The notes beneath the pieces were generated by a model. The model worked only from the letters and a program-made list of their open reading frames with translations, was not told where the DNA came from and did no database searches. From Clarkia xantiana subsp. parviflora (Eukaryota; Streptophyta; Magnoliopsida; Myrtales; Onagraceae): a stretch of 64,000 bases of DNA. Of this stretch, positions 22,886-34,040 are shown in pieces (the first letter of the stretch is position 1; each line of letters begins with the position of its first letter). Location: assembly GCA_036873135.1 (NCBI GenBank), contig JAPTYO010000018.1, positions 3,906,001-3,970,000 of the forward strand. The letters run 5' to 3'. A program made the translations under genes and the position numbers.

Positions 22886-23890
22886 TGGAAATTATTTTAT
22901 ATAATTAATGTTACTTGGTGGTTAAGTTAATTATTTTACTTTAAAACCCTACTTGGGCAAGAGTAAACATTTCGGCCCAACCTTTGAAATTTTAATTATT
23001 GGGCCGGTCTAATATATTTAATCGGGACGGATTTAAATCGAACCGAGTTTTCTCAATTAGTTCGACCTAATCGGGTCAGGTCGAACCAGGGTAATTAAGT
23101 GGATCTAACCGAACCGGTTTTGTGTATTGAAACGAACCAAAGCCTATTTTATTGGACCAGTTAGGACCGAACCAGATTATAAAATTTAAAACCAGACCGA
23201 ACCGGATTTACTTGACCGAACCGGGTTTACTTGACCGAACCAGATTTTATGGACCGGATCGAACCTGATTTTCTGAACCGGACCGAACTAGACCAAACAG
23301 AACAGAAATTTACTGAACCAAAATGATTTTCAAAACCGAATTCAAGTCAATTAAATAAAATAGGGTGGTCAAGTTTTAAAATTCAAATGTTTTTGAACCT
23401 CTAAATGGACTACACTGTGCTCGTAGGGTTGCTAACATTTATGCCTTGTTTCGATTATGGGGATGGATCTCGGAGATACATGTTTTTGGGACTGGATTAA
23501 TTAGAGGGCTGAATTGCAATTGTTTATTATTCAATATATATTAATGCATGATTATAAATGTTGTCTTGACATAGTCAAGCTAGTTGGACGTTGCATGTTG
23601 TGGGCGGAGCCCTGGTTAAATATATGGAATGCGCACTAGGATAGACATGCTGTGATGGTTGTAAATGCCTAGGATTCATGTCTAGAATGTTGCGTAATTG
23701 AATATAAGCATGAATTGCAAATCAGCCCCTAATGTTTAAAATTATTTAAAACCGAAAACCAGTCGCCAAATATGTATGATTGTTGTGGAATTTTCATGTT
23801 TGACACGTATGCTAGAATGTTGAGGATATAGTTGTATTTGATAATTTACATGGAAGTAGAATTATATATGCAAGCATGAGTTCCTCGGAA

Positions 23891-26123
23891 CATTAGACGC
23901 ATGACGCGTAAGCATAAGTGTGATTTGTTTGATGAATGTTACTTGCGTATGTTAATTTACATGGTTAGTAGAATTATATATGCATGAGTAAATTCATCGG
24001 AATATTTTCCAAAATACAACGGTCCTTGGGAAAGCCAAGATCGGGTATGCTTGTTTTAAAATTCCCGTTCCGGTAATTTGCGATTAAAACCGTTTTAAAA
24101 GACTGATCTATTGGATTGAAAACGGCTGTAACGTGAACTCTTTCACAGCCATCTTCCATTGGTTTACTGGTGGTCGGTTGGTTTATATGACCAAAGAATC
24201 ATTATTTGTCGGATTCAATCTTAATAGATATCTGATGTACGCAATTCTTTCTCAAACTGTTATTGTCTACCTGATTTTTACATAATCATCGATGTGTTAG
24301 TATGAATTGGTTGAATTAGTGTGATTCTATATTCCACACAATCTTGATGGTACGTATCATGATGAATAAAAGGAGTACGTGTTGAACTCTCTACGATTCC
24401 GAAAAGTGGAGAGGACAATTACAGATGAACATGGTAGTCTGTATGATCTTGGCAATGCGAAACGAATGTAACAATTTGTTTCACCAAGAATAGGAGTAGG
24501 TTCTTTGATGATCTCAACGCGTATGTGGTGATACATACAACCTTGGTAAAGGGGGTTGAAGAAGACTTCAATTATGACCAGGCAATGTTGCAACTTAGTA
24601 TCCCTTTGCATCTGCCACGGTGGAAGCAAGGATGCAAAATCTAAACGCTTCAGGTTAAACGTGAAGGTCTTCTCTCTTTTCATGGATGTTGGGGTAAAAC
24701 CCGCATCGGATCTTCAGAATGAAAGGTCAACATGGAAAAGATGTATATGGTTGTCTGATATTGACAGGACTCAGTGACCTTGAGCCTAATCTACTACAGT
24801 AACCAAAGCAGTAAAAGGGAAACCTTCTCTGCTCACCATACTGGGTTCGAAAGAAATCAACCATGATCCGCATATTATAGAGAGCTCTGGACCATAAAGG
24901 TCTTATAAGATAAACCGTTGGGATAAACCATGTTGATAACGTAAGTCTCTGGTACGCCATGTAGGTCATATGTATGAAGCTGTAAAACGTTTTATACAGA
25001 CACAGATCATTTGACGCATGATGCGTAAGCATGAGTGTGATTTGTTTGATGAATGTTACTTGCGTATGATAATTTAGATGGTTAGTAGAATTATATATGC
25101 ATGAGTAAATTCATCGCAATATTTTCCAAAATACAAAGGTCCTTGGGAAAGCCAAGATCGGGTATGCTTGTTTTAAAATTCGCGTTCCGGTAATTTGCGA
25201 TTAAAACCTTTTTAAAAGACTGATCTATTTGATTGAAAACGGCGGTAACGTGAACTCTTTCACAGCCATCTTCCATTGGATTACTGGTGGTCAGTTGGTT
25301 TATATGACTGAGGAATCATTATTTGTCAGACTCAATCTTAATAGATATCTGATGTAAGCAATTCTTTCTAAAAATGTTATTGTCTACCTGATTTTTGCAT
25401 AATCATCAATGTGTTAGTATGAATTGGTTGTATTAGTGCGATTCGATATTCCACGCAATCTTGATGGTATGTATCATGATGAATAAAAGGAGTACGTGTT
25501 GAACTCTCTACGATTCCGAAAAGTGAAGAGGACAACTACAAATGAATATGGTAGTCTGTATGATTTTGACAATGCGAAACGTATGTAACAATTTGCTTCA
25601 CCAAGAATAGGAGTCGGTTCTTTGATGATCTCAACGCGTATGTGGTGATACATTCACCTTGGTAAAGGGGGTTGAATAAGACTTCAATTACGACCAGGCA
25701 ATGTTGCAGCTTAGTATCCCTTTGCATCCGCCTTGGTGGAAGCAATGATGCAAAAGCTAAACGTTTCAGGTTAAACGTGATGGTCTTCTCTCTTTTCATG
25801 GATGTTGGCGTAAAACCCGCATCGGATCTTCAGAATTAAAGGTCAACATGGAAAAGATGTATATGGTTGTCTGATAATGACAGGACTTAATGACCTTGAG
25901 CCTAATCAAGTGCAATAACCAAAGCAGTAAAAGGGAACCTTCTCTGCTCACCATACTGGGTTCGAAAGAATCCAACCATGATCCGCATATTATAGAGAGA
26001 ACTGGACCATAAAGGTCTTATACGATAAACCGTTGGGATAAACCATGTTGATAAATTGCATCTCTGGTACGCCATGTAGGTCATGTGTAAGAAGCTGTAA
26101 AACGTTTAATACAGACACAGATC
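23891..26123. repeat. 1.1-kb tandem duplication inside element C
   Basis: Two direct copies, 23891-25007 and 25008-26123, with a period of 1117 bp. Landmarks such as GACGCATGA.GCGTAAGCAT, GTCCTTGGGAAAGCCAAGAT and AAACGTTT.ATACAGACACAGA occur once per copy. The copies differ by scattered substitutions and small indels, about 5% by eye, similar to the divergence between the two LTRs. Paired small ORFs on the minus strand appear in both copies but have no known domain. Confidence 0.92.
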
Positions 26124-28029
26124 ATTTGATGTAATTTACTCGTGAATTACTCAGATGTGATGTTCAACATGACTTAAAGCTCTCGACTATCTATGCGAAA
26201 ATCATGGATCGAATACGCGATGATCGGATCAAGAACCCTACCATTTTCATTTACCGTTCGTTTGAGTTACTAAAATTTTGGTTATTTCGAGATTCAGATT
26301 TATTGAATAAAGTTGTTTCCGTTCGATTTGAAATGTGATCTACTTTTCAGAATTAATCGACCCAGTTAAGAGGGATCGATCCGAAACGAAATTCCGGCCA
26401 GGTAAAACTGGTCGAATAAAACTAAACGATTCACGTACTCTGTCATCTTATTCGGGAAATTGAACTGAACATACACATCAACTGCGTAGCTAGATCGAAA
26501 GATTTAGTATTTCTTATTTGTTAGTACTCCATTGAATGAAATAATCTGTAATGATGATCATGTGCAAAACTGATTGGATTAAATTAAATTAAATTCAGAA
26601 ATGAAACGATTTAATCAAGGGTTAAAACTTCGGTGAAAAGCGCTACGCGCAAGTGGACCTCGATAGACGGAACACATCGTTTCCAAATACGAATTTAATG
26701 ATGAAGTGTCTGAATGATGATGTGCTGAATTTTCGTTTGCATTCCCTTGGAAACAACTTATTGATACCATTTATATCGGTAAAAAGTAGGCTTCGGAAGC
26801 TACCACGACCTTGTAAAAGTATCAACTGACGCATAAGGTGAAAACATGAAATGCTCAGTTCGGAGATGGGATAAAATCCTTGAGATAAGTTTGCAAACGA
26901 AGAAGAATGAAGTCGATTAAACGATTTTTCTTCCGTAAGCCTTGAACGATAAGTCAGGCTAAGCATTCAAATCAAAATGACGCACTTCTAAAGGCATAGT
27001 TTATAAACATAATGTGTGAGTCACTTCGCCAGGCGTTCCCTAAGGGATGATAGGAAGTGATTCACATTAATGTAAAACTATATTCCATTGTAATCGGTAA
27101 GTCATGTCGCCATGATAGCTGAAGTGTGATAATGAGTTACATCATATAGCCATGCAGCATTAATTTGCGCATTAAACACGTATGGACAAGAGTATGTTCA
27201 ATACTTTTTGAAAATACATATTTAGAGCTAATAGACATGGTGCCGTGTCGAACATGAGACATTACATACTTGAGGATGAATTTTCCGATGCATTAACAGT
27301 TTCACACGAGTCTTGATCAGACAGAAGAGGATATTACTGACATCAGGTCCCACTTAATTCGAGTGGGAGAGATTTGAACCAGCAACTCAAGTGAATGACA
27401 TGGTAAAATATAATGGGAACATTTTCATTATAAATTCAGTGGGAGGTCTAAACACCTACTACAAGTAATCACTGTTGTTGTTTGGAAGAATCAAGTAGAA
27501 CCTGATTATCGTAATGTTAAACCGAGGATACCGCAACTACCTGTACTACCCATTTTTTCTAGTGAGAGTGATCCGACAAACTTGGTTCCAGATCCTAGTG
27601 ATCAAGGAATTTATCATGGGAGTAAAACTTCGAGACCGAGAAGTCGTATAAAGAAAGTTGTCGGTTATGGTTAAAGCAATTCTCTTGTACCCAATAAAAG
27701 TGATGCTCCAATAAGAAGCATCATCTCGAGTGGGAGAATTGATCCCAATTGGAAGAAATGCTCCGATAAGAGGAATTATTCCGAGTGGGAGAGATGTTAA
27801 GACTCAAAGACGGGATAATCAAGCCTAGACTAAAGTCATAGGCGTCGAACTTCTCCAAAGAGGTATCCCATCTGGAAGAGTGATAACCTCACTCTAACTA
27901 CTGTTGGCATGCATTGGAAAGACCTCAAGTAGTGAAATGGAGGAAAATAATAAATGAGAGAGATCGCCTAATTGAAAGCCATTAAAGTCTATAGTTGATT
28001 TACCTGCTAACCACATGGGCATAAGGATA

Positions 28030-29459
28030 TGGTGAGTCCTGAAAGAAGGCTCACCACTGATGGAAAAGGTCGAGCGATCCAAAGCTCGGCTTGTTTCGAA
28101 AGGCTATACTCAACTTCACGGAGTGGACTTTGACGAAACATACTCACCACCTGTGCGTAAAACCACGGTGAAGGGCCATTCATGGTCCTGGTCGTAGGTG
28201 TCAATTTCGAACTGTACCAAGTGGGTATTAAGACCGAATTCCTCCTCTGAAACCTGGAGGAAGAGATCTATATGGGGAAAGTGGAGGGTTTCATAACTCC
28301 TGGTAACGAACGTAAAGTTTGTAACTCCAAAGGTCCATCTACGGTCATAAACAGTCGTCTCGGCAATGGTACCGCAGATTCCACAAGGAAATCGTAGGAA
28401 ACGGATCTGTCAGTTTATCACAAGGATCTGTGTGTGTATTATAAAATCTCCAGGTCTAAGTATGTCATCTTAACCTTATGCGTGGACTACATACTTATTG
28501 TTGTAAACGACATGAGATTAATGAATAAGTCAAAGTCCTAGTTGGCATGTGTATTTGAGATGAAAGACATGGGAGAGGCCACGTATATCTTAGGCATTGA
28601 GACTGCCAGATATCGCGCTACCCGGAGATTATGTCTATCTCAACATTCTTGTATCGACAATCTGTTGAAAGATTCAGATTACAGGGTGCCAAAACCCGTG
28701 GAGACGCCGGTGTTGTTTGGGTGCGTACTGTCAAAACATGACGGCCCCAAGAACCTGGTAGAGCGTGAACAGATGAAGGGTGCGGAGTATTTAAGCATGG
28801 TTGGTAGTTTGATGTACGTCATGCAATGCACTCGTTCGGATATCTGTAACGCTGTGGACCTAGTAGCACGTTTCCTATCAGATCCCGGCCATCAACATTT
28901 AAAGACTATAAAACGAGGAACTCGTTATCCGAAAAGGTACTGCCGACTACGAACTGTGCTATGAGGGTAGGAAGATAGAATTGACCGATTGCATTGACGC
29001 CGATCGTGGTGGCGATCCGAATGATCATAAGTCCACCAACAGGAGGAGTATTCCTCCATTGCTAATGCCGCCATTTCATGGACGAGAAAGAAGCAAATAT
29101 GAGTCGCGCTGTCTACGATGGAATCGGAATTCGTAGCTCTCTCTAAGAATGGACAGAAAGAAAGCGGTCTGGCTTAAAAGGCTTCTAACTGCGCTGCTTG
29201 GTGGCAATGTCAAGAATAAACCTGTGAAGGTCTTCTTTGACAGTCAAGTAGCCATTGCGGCAGTGAAGAATCCGAAGTACCATAGTAGGACCAAACACAT
29301 TGATGTGAAATAATTAATGCTAAATTTGTGGTGCTAGACAATATTATCACTATGGAATACTTGTCCACAATTAACTTGGTAAATGACCCATTAACAAAAC
29401 CACTACGCAGGGAGAAATTCGAAAAGCATGTACAACTGCTTGGATTGCGTAGGGTTTAG
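28030..29459 (+). pseudogene. Copia reverse transcriptase-RNase H remnant of element C
   Basis: The start of the RT domain is visible at 28082-28150 (KARLVSKGYTQ, then GVDFDETYSP). The largest open piece is 28542-28964, with FEMKDMGEATYILGIE and a segment like the copia SMVGSLMYVMQCTRSDI. After a frameshift near 28940, RNase H motifs follow (HKSTN near 29030 and STMESEF near 29117). The last codons (EKHVQLLGLRRV) end at a TAG near 29458. The catalytic FVDDM-type box near 28485 is damaged (CVDYILIV). Multiple frameshifts make it inactive. Confidence 0.85.
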
Positions 29460-30578
29460 AAATGGAATGTATCTGTGATAGCATTTTGATATTAGAAAGT
29501 TACATTTTGTAAGCGAAAGAATTACAACTGAGTTTATGATCAATCGACGTCATAATGTTTTGATTACATCAGATTTACAGTCTATAAACTAAGTCGTAGG
29601 AGGACGCAATCCTCTGCCAAACTATGTCGAATGTGGGCCTTACCTAGTCACACAGGTACGGTCGTCTTGCGATGAAGGGAGGCCTCCACCAAATAAGACT
29701 GGCTAAGAGTCAGGGGGATAAACCTGATTAAGCAAGAAGATTATCTGGTTTCGAAGTAACTCGATGTGATCTTCGTTTTGCATATCGTCGTGATGAACTT
29801 CGTTCGTCATTTAACCACATTCTGGGCCAGATGAGAATCTGTAATATCATGATTGACATATCCCTTTCCTTTCAACCCAAAAGGTTCAGGTATGCTATCA
29901 ACGCGTGCTTCATACCACGCGTGCCACGTTCGACCACGTGGTCACAGCTCGGTTGTGCTAGGAAGGAATCCTCGTGATTCTGGCGGGCTCAAACTTCTTC
30001 ACCTCGAGTGTGTGATTGATTCCAAGAGCCTTATTAAGAGGCACCTAAGTATCCTCACGGACTAAGAACTCATATCTAAGGTCAGGCTCAATACTTGCTT
30101 CCCGGCGTACGAGCGTAGTGCTAAACAAAAAGGCCCGGTGACCACGTCTTTGGAAACCGGTTGGGTCTAACTAAGGATATGAGCGATGGGGATAGTCAAG
30201 TTCACCTTTAATTCACAGACTCTTGTATTCACTAGGTGACCACCAACCGGATATTAGTTGAAGGTTGTGAAAACTTGTACGGATGCATTGGAGAAGTGTT
30301 CCTATGTGGAAACTAGGAAAATGGAGAATTAAAAGTTGACCTAGGATACAGGGCGGTACAATATATAAATGTTGTTTATAACAGGTTGATTGGAGAAAAG
30401 GGAATCAACGTTCCGCGGGCACTACAATATTCCTAACAGATGAGTAGCACGATGCCCGTCGTATCCGCTGGTCGCACGGAAAACCTCGTATGAACTATTC
30501 GGAAGCAAGGAGCAGATCAAAGGAGAGAAATGTTGATGTAGATTTGGACGACAATACATTAACAGGCACCCTCCCATT
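29460..30578 (+). other. 3' non-coding region of element C
   Basis: About 1.1 kb between the end of pol and the PPT. A 70-codon ORF (29853-30065) and others show no recognised domain. I see no envelope-like gene. Confidence 0.55.
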
Positions 30579-30593
30579 CCGGCGAGTGGGAGC
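30579..30593 (+). other. Polypurine tract of element C
   Basis: CCGGCGAGTGGGAGC directly before the 3' LTR. The core GAGTGGGAG also appears at several places upstream between 27360 and 27790. Confidence 0.7.
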
Positions 30594-31215
30594 TGTAAGC
30601 ATAAGGTAATGGGCGCCGTAATTGGTAGCCCATAATATGTATAATTTACCTAATGAACTTGGGTAAATGTCACATTAGGGTAATTGGCTTAGACCCAAAT
30701 CCCAATTGACATGGGAGGCCTAAAATTGGGCCTCCCCAAATACATAGACCGGCTGAAACCCTAGATGGGGTAAAGTGGACTTTTGTCCACTTTACTCCTC
30801 CTATAAATAAGAGTTGTTAGGGGATTTTTTTAATCGCAATTCCCTCATCAGAGTGTTTTAGAGAGAAAAACCATCCCCCCTTAAACACCTAGTTCGGCCG
30901 AACCATAGTCCTCACCAAGGGTGTGCCAAATTTCCTTCGAGCAAACTCTCCAGAGATCTGTCCCCATGCCAAGAATCGATCAGAGGCTTTGCTGTGGAGC
31001 TTGCACCACGTAGGGCTTCTCTAACAAGAACCTCTACGGGTCCTGACCGGAGGATCGCGAACTCCCTCTTGAGAAGATCTTGGGTCTACGGATCACCTTA
31101 AAGGTATGTGTGAAACTTCCGCTGCGTAATTCCGATTATTAGCATGCACCTTGTTTAAGTATCTGTAGTAATTACTCCCCATAATCTAACAGTGATTACT
31201 ACCTGTAATCTAACA
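30594..31215 (+). repeat. 3' LTR of element C (622 bp)
   Basis: TGTAAGCATA to ATCTAACA, with TATAAATA at 30802-30809. It is followed by CATGA and the resumed aORF of H. Confidence 0.93.
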
Positions 31216-32207
31216 CATGAGGAGGTTGAGGCTCCTGAAGAGGTTGATGGGTCACAATCTCCATCCCTAGTTTCCCCCTGAGGGTTTCATCCTCCAATGA
31301 AGGGTCTCCCGTTTGTTGCCCAGGTATGTGATCGTATACTTGTATTTTTTAGGATTTTGTAATGCCTCACTTTTTTTCTTCAGGTTTGATGAAGTGCCTT
31401 GATTTTCCCCGAAGATCTTGTTCGCCCCATTGTTGGTGATGTAAAGGGTGACAACTGGATTCCCTTCTCCTCCAAGGATCGCCATGCCTTTGATTTTTCT
31501 TCTTCGTTATATACTCCTGAAGTGGCTATTCATCTTGTGAATGACATCATTCCTCCTGCTGATCGTGCCCCTCCGCCCTCAGATCTTGGACAGGTTCACC
31601 ATATTGTGAAGGGTGCCTTGTCTCAGTATGCACCAGTAAGTACTTATGTTGGTTCTTGTATTGTCTTGTATATATGTGTTTCCCACGTGTAACCCTATTA
31701 TTTTCCTTGTAAGGGATATGTGTTGTTGTTAATCTTGGTTCGCATCCCGGGCCGAGTCAGAGCTTAGGAAGGTTGAGGACCTCTTTGGTGATGAGGTAGA
31801 AGCGCTCAAGGTTTCTGAGGTTATCGCCACGAGTCGTAATTCTTTTGTTCAAAGGGAGCTTGATACTATTCGGGCCCGAAAGGCTGATGATGATCAGTTA
31901 ACTGCTATGAAGATGAAGAATGCTACACTGCTTTCCTTTGAGAATGGTAGGTTATTAGGTCTGAAGGAGGGTAAATCTGTCGGAATTTAGGAGTGTAAGT
32001 TTGTTCGAGTGGAGGAGTTTATGGCCTCTAAAGACTTTGTGAGCAGGGATGAGAAGCATTGTCAGGGTGTTATGTCTTCCTTTGAAGAAGACATAGTTGC
32101 AAAGATCTTTTCCCTTGATCCCTCCTTCCCTTTTGATCAACTTGGAGAATATGATATGTTTGCTTATGCGCAAGCTAAGTATCTGGCTAAGCGGAAACAA
32201 GGAACAA
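31216..32207 (+). pseudogene. H antisense ORF, segment 3 (between C and D)
   Basis: The frame continues with EEVEAPEEVDG, then an intron-like 31324-31383 (GTATGT to TTCAG), an open exon 31384-31635 (LVRPIVGDVKGDNW, EVAIHLVNDIIPPAD) ending at a GTAAGT donor, and a coiled-coil exon from about 31745 (ESELRKVEDLFGDEVEALK). The AG acceptor before 31745 appears mutated. A stop is at 31988. It ends with FEEDIVAKIFSLDPSFPF, matching the tail of A's aORF. Element D interrupts it at 32208. Confidence 0.65.
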
Positions 32208-33321
32208 TGTCAGGCCTAAATCTAACCTAAGGTGATACGTTTTGAAAACGTATATTTTGGAAAGAGTCGCCACTAGTTAATTATAAGGCTAAATAGAAAC
32301 CTAAATTACATAGGGAATAATGAATTAAACACCTAGATACTGAAATGCTTTAAGAACAAAAATTCAGATTCAGGGGTTCTATTACGGAAATAAAAGCGTT
32401 GTTTAAAATTCCGCACTTTCGTTACTCAATTCACAAATTTTCTCCTTTTTTATTAATTTATTTTAATAATAAAGAAAATTAATATTAATTACGATCAATT
32501 TTGTTAAAAGAGTAACACCTAATTCCGAGACAAATAAATCTTTACAGTGGTAGTAAACCGACGATTAATAAAAGGAAATGAAAACCTAAAGAAAAACTAC
32601 AAAATAATATTAAAGAAAAAAAAAATTAAAAAAAAAACCCGTACCTGTATATTAAATGGTTTCTCTCGTCCTTTTCCTTATTATATCAAGGAAATCTATG
32701 TCGCCATTATCATCGTCGTACAAGTATCTACGGAAGAATCGGTCGGATCAGACAACATCGGGTGATGCGATTGGAAGTTGAATTGGGATGAGATGGGAGC
32801 GGGTCCTATGACAGCGAAGGCGCTGGAGTCACGATAATTGATTGGGGATGGTGGTTGTGCCGAGGAAGGTCCGGTGATTTCGGAATCGAGCTAGAGCGAT
32901 GGATATGCCTGGTCGATCGGGCAGACAGAGTAACGGAGCTGAGGTTGGAGCAGAGCTGCAGTATCGTGGAGCGATGGTGGATTTGAACCGGATTCGGGGA
33001 AGCATGGAGGTTGTCTCGGTGGATGGAGGAAGAACGGGTTGTCGATGACAGAGGTGGAACTAAAAATCGGGATCGATGGCTCAATTCCGAGAATGCTTTT
33101 TGTTGGCTAGCTAGCTGTCCATTGGAGAGCAGTGACTAAGCCAACCCGAATGTTAAATGGAACGGCACATCAGGTGGGCTCGATCGGATACGCATAAACG
33201 GGTGGCCGGGATTTGGACGCCGGTGTGGAGGCGAGAGCAAAAATGACGGGAACGGTCGATTGTAAGAGGAGATCAGAGGCGTCTAGGTGCAGCCACGTCG
33301 GATGAAAGGATAGCAATGGCT

Positions 33322-33972
33322 TGATGGGCCCTGGCGAAGGCCGTTAGGCCCCTTAACGATTGGCTAACGGCGACTAGGCCTAGTGGGCTAGGAGCTGGGC
33401 TGCTGGAAGGCTAAGGGCTCCGACGGAAGGAGGCCCCGATATTGAATGGCCACGAGCAAGTATGGCTCCGACAGGGAAGAGCCCCGAAGATATCGGACCT
33501 GGACGTAGTCGGTCCCGATATGGGAGTTGACACCACTCCCCGACACCGAATCCTCAAACGATGTAACTTGGGAGTCTCCGATAACGATCGAGACTCGCCA
33601 GTAAGAGCACAATCCCGGAAATCTCGCCACGATTATAGTAGTGGTATAATGGGCGAGATATGCGGGATACGAATAACTGTACGAGATACAGGGCAGAATA
33701 TATGGCGAGATACGTGGGATAGCGGATCACAATCCAACCGCCCAATCAGGTAACTGGGATAACCTTTCCTCTATAAAAGGAGGGAAGTTATTCCAGATTA
33801 GGGTTACGTTTTCACACATATATTGATACTGCTTGTCTGCTCTGTTGACGGCCATACTTTCGTTAAGCATCGGAGAGGGATTCTGGGCCACTGCCCTCTA
33901 TTCCCCTTCTGCAGGATTGCGAGGAGCTAAGGAATCCGTCATCGTAACCGGAGCTCCTGCCGTGATCCAACA
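33322..33972 (+). repeat. 5' LTR of element E
   Basis: TGATGGGCCC to GATCCAACA, 651 bp. TATAAA is at 33772-33777 in CTCTATAAAAGGAGGG, which would drive the genomic RNA. Around 33655-33725 it holds imperfect repeats of GGCGAGATACGTGGGAT, related in reverse complement to the CGTATCTCGGCCACG repeats of the B and F LTRs. ORFs of 60-103 codons in it occur identically in both LTRs and are not genes. Confidence 0.97.
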
Positions 33973-33973
33973 T

Positions 33974-33991
33974 TGGCGCCGTCTGTGGGAA
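33974..33991 (+). other. Primer-binding site of element E
   Basis: TGGCGCCGTCTGTGGGAA, one base after the LTR. Confidence 0.92.
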
Positions 33992-34040
33992 ACGCAACAA
34001 AAAGCCAAAAAGTAAGTTTGCTTTCCTTTGATTCCTTATC

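Larger units (their letters stand above)
22220..28029 (+). other. Interior of element C without recognisable gag or integrase
   Basis: About 5.8 kb precede the RT remnant, about twice what a typical copia element has here. It includes a (TA)n tract (22791-22885), short degenerate repeats of GAACCGGACCGAAC (about 23040-23340) and a 1.1-kb tandem duplication. The last 450 bp may be the integrase-RT linker (SKTSRPRSRIKKVVGYG near 27620). The short ORFs on either strand show no known domain. Confidence 0.6.
21581..31215 (+). mobile_element. Element C: Ty1/copia retrotransposon with decayed interior (9.6 kb)
   Basis: LTRs are at 21581-22206 and 30594-31215. The flanks CCTGA (21576-21580) and CATGA (31216-31220) look like a 5-bp TSD with one mutation, and the H reading frame continues across it (EVPD, then EEVEAPEEVDG). 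The PBS is TGGTATCAGAGC. RT and RNase H remnants of copia type lie at 28030-29459, downstream of a long interior with no recognised gag or integrase. The LTRs differ at roughly 28 of 624 positions, so C is clearly older than B, E and F. Confidence 0.9.

Noticed and set aside
23974..26084. Paired minus-strand ORFs conserved in both copies of the C duplication
   Set aside because: Conservation follows from the recent duplication; no domain is recognisable and the frames carry different small indels.
33442..33753. 103-codon ORF found identically at 33442-33753 and 43617-43928
   Set aside because: It lies wholly inside the two identical LTRs of E; duplication comes from the LTRs and there is no known domain.
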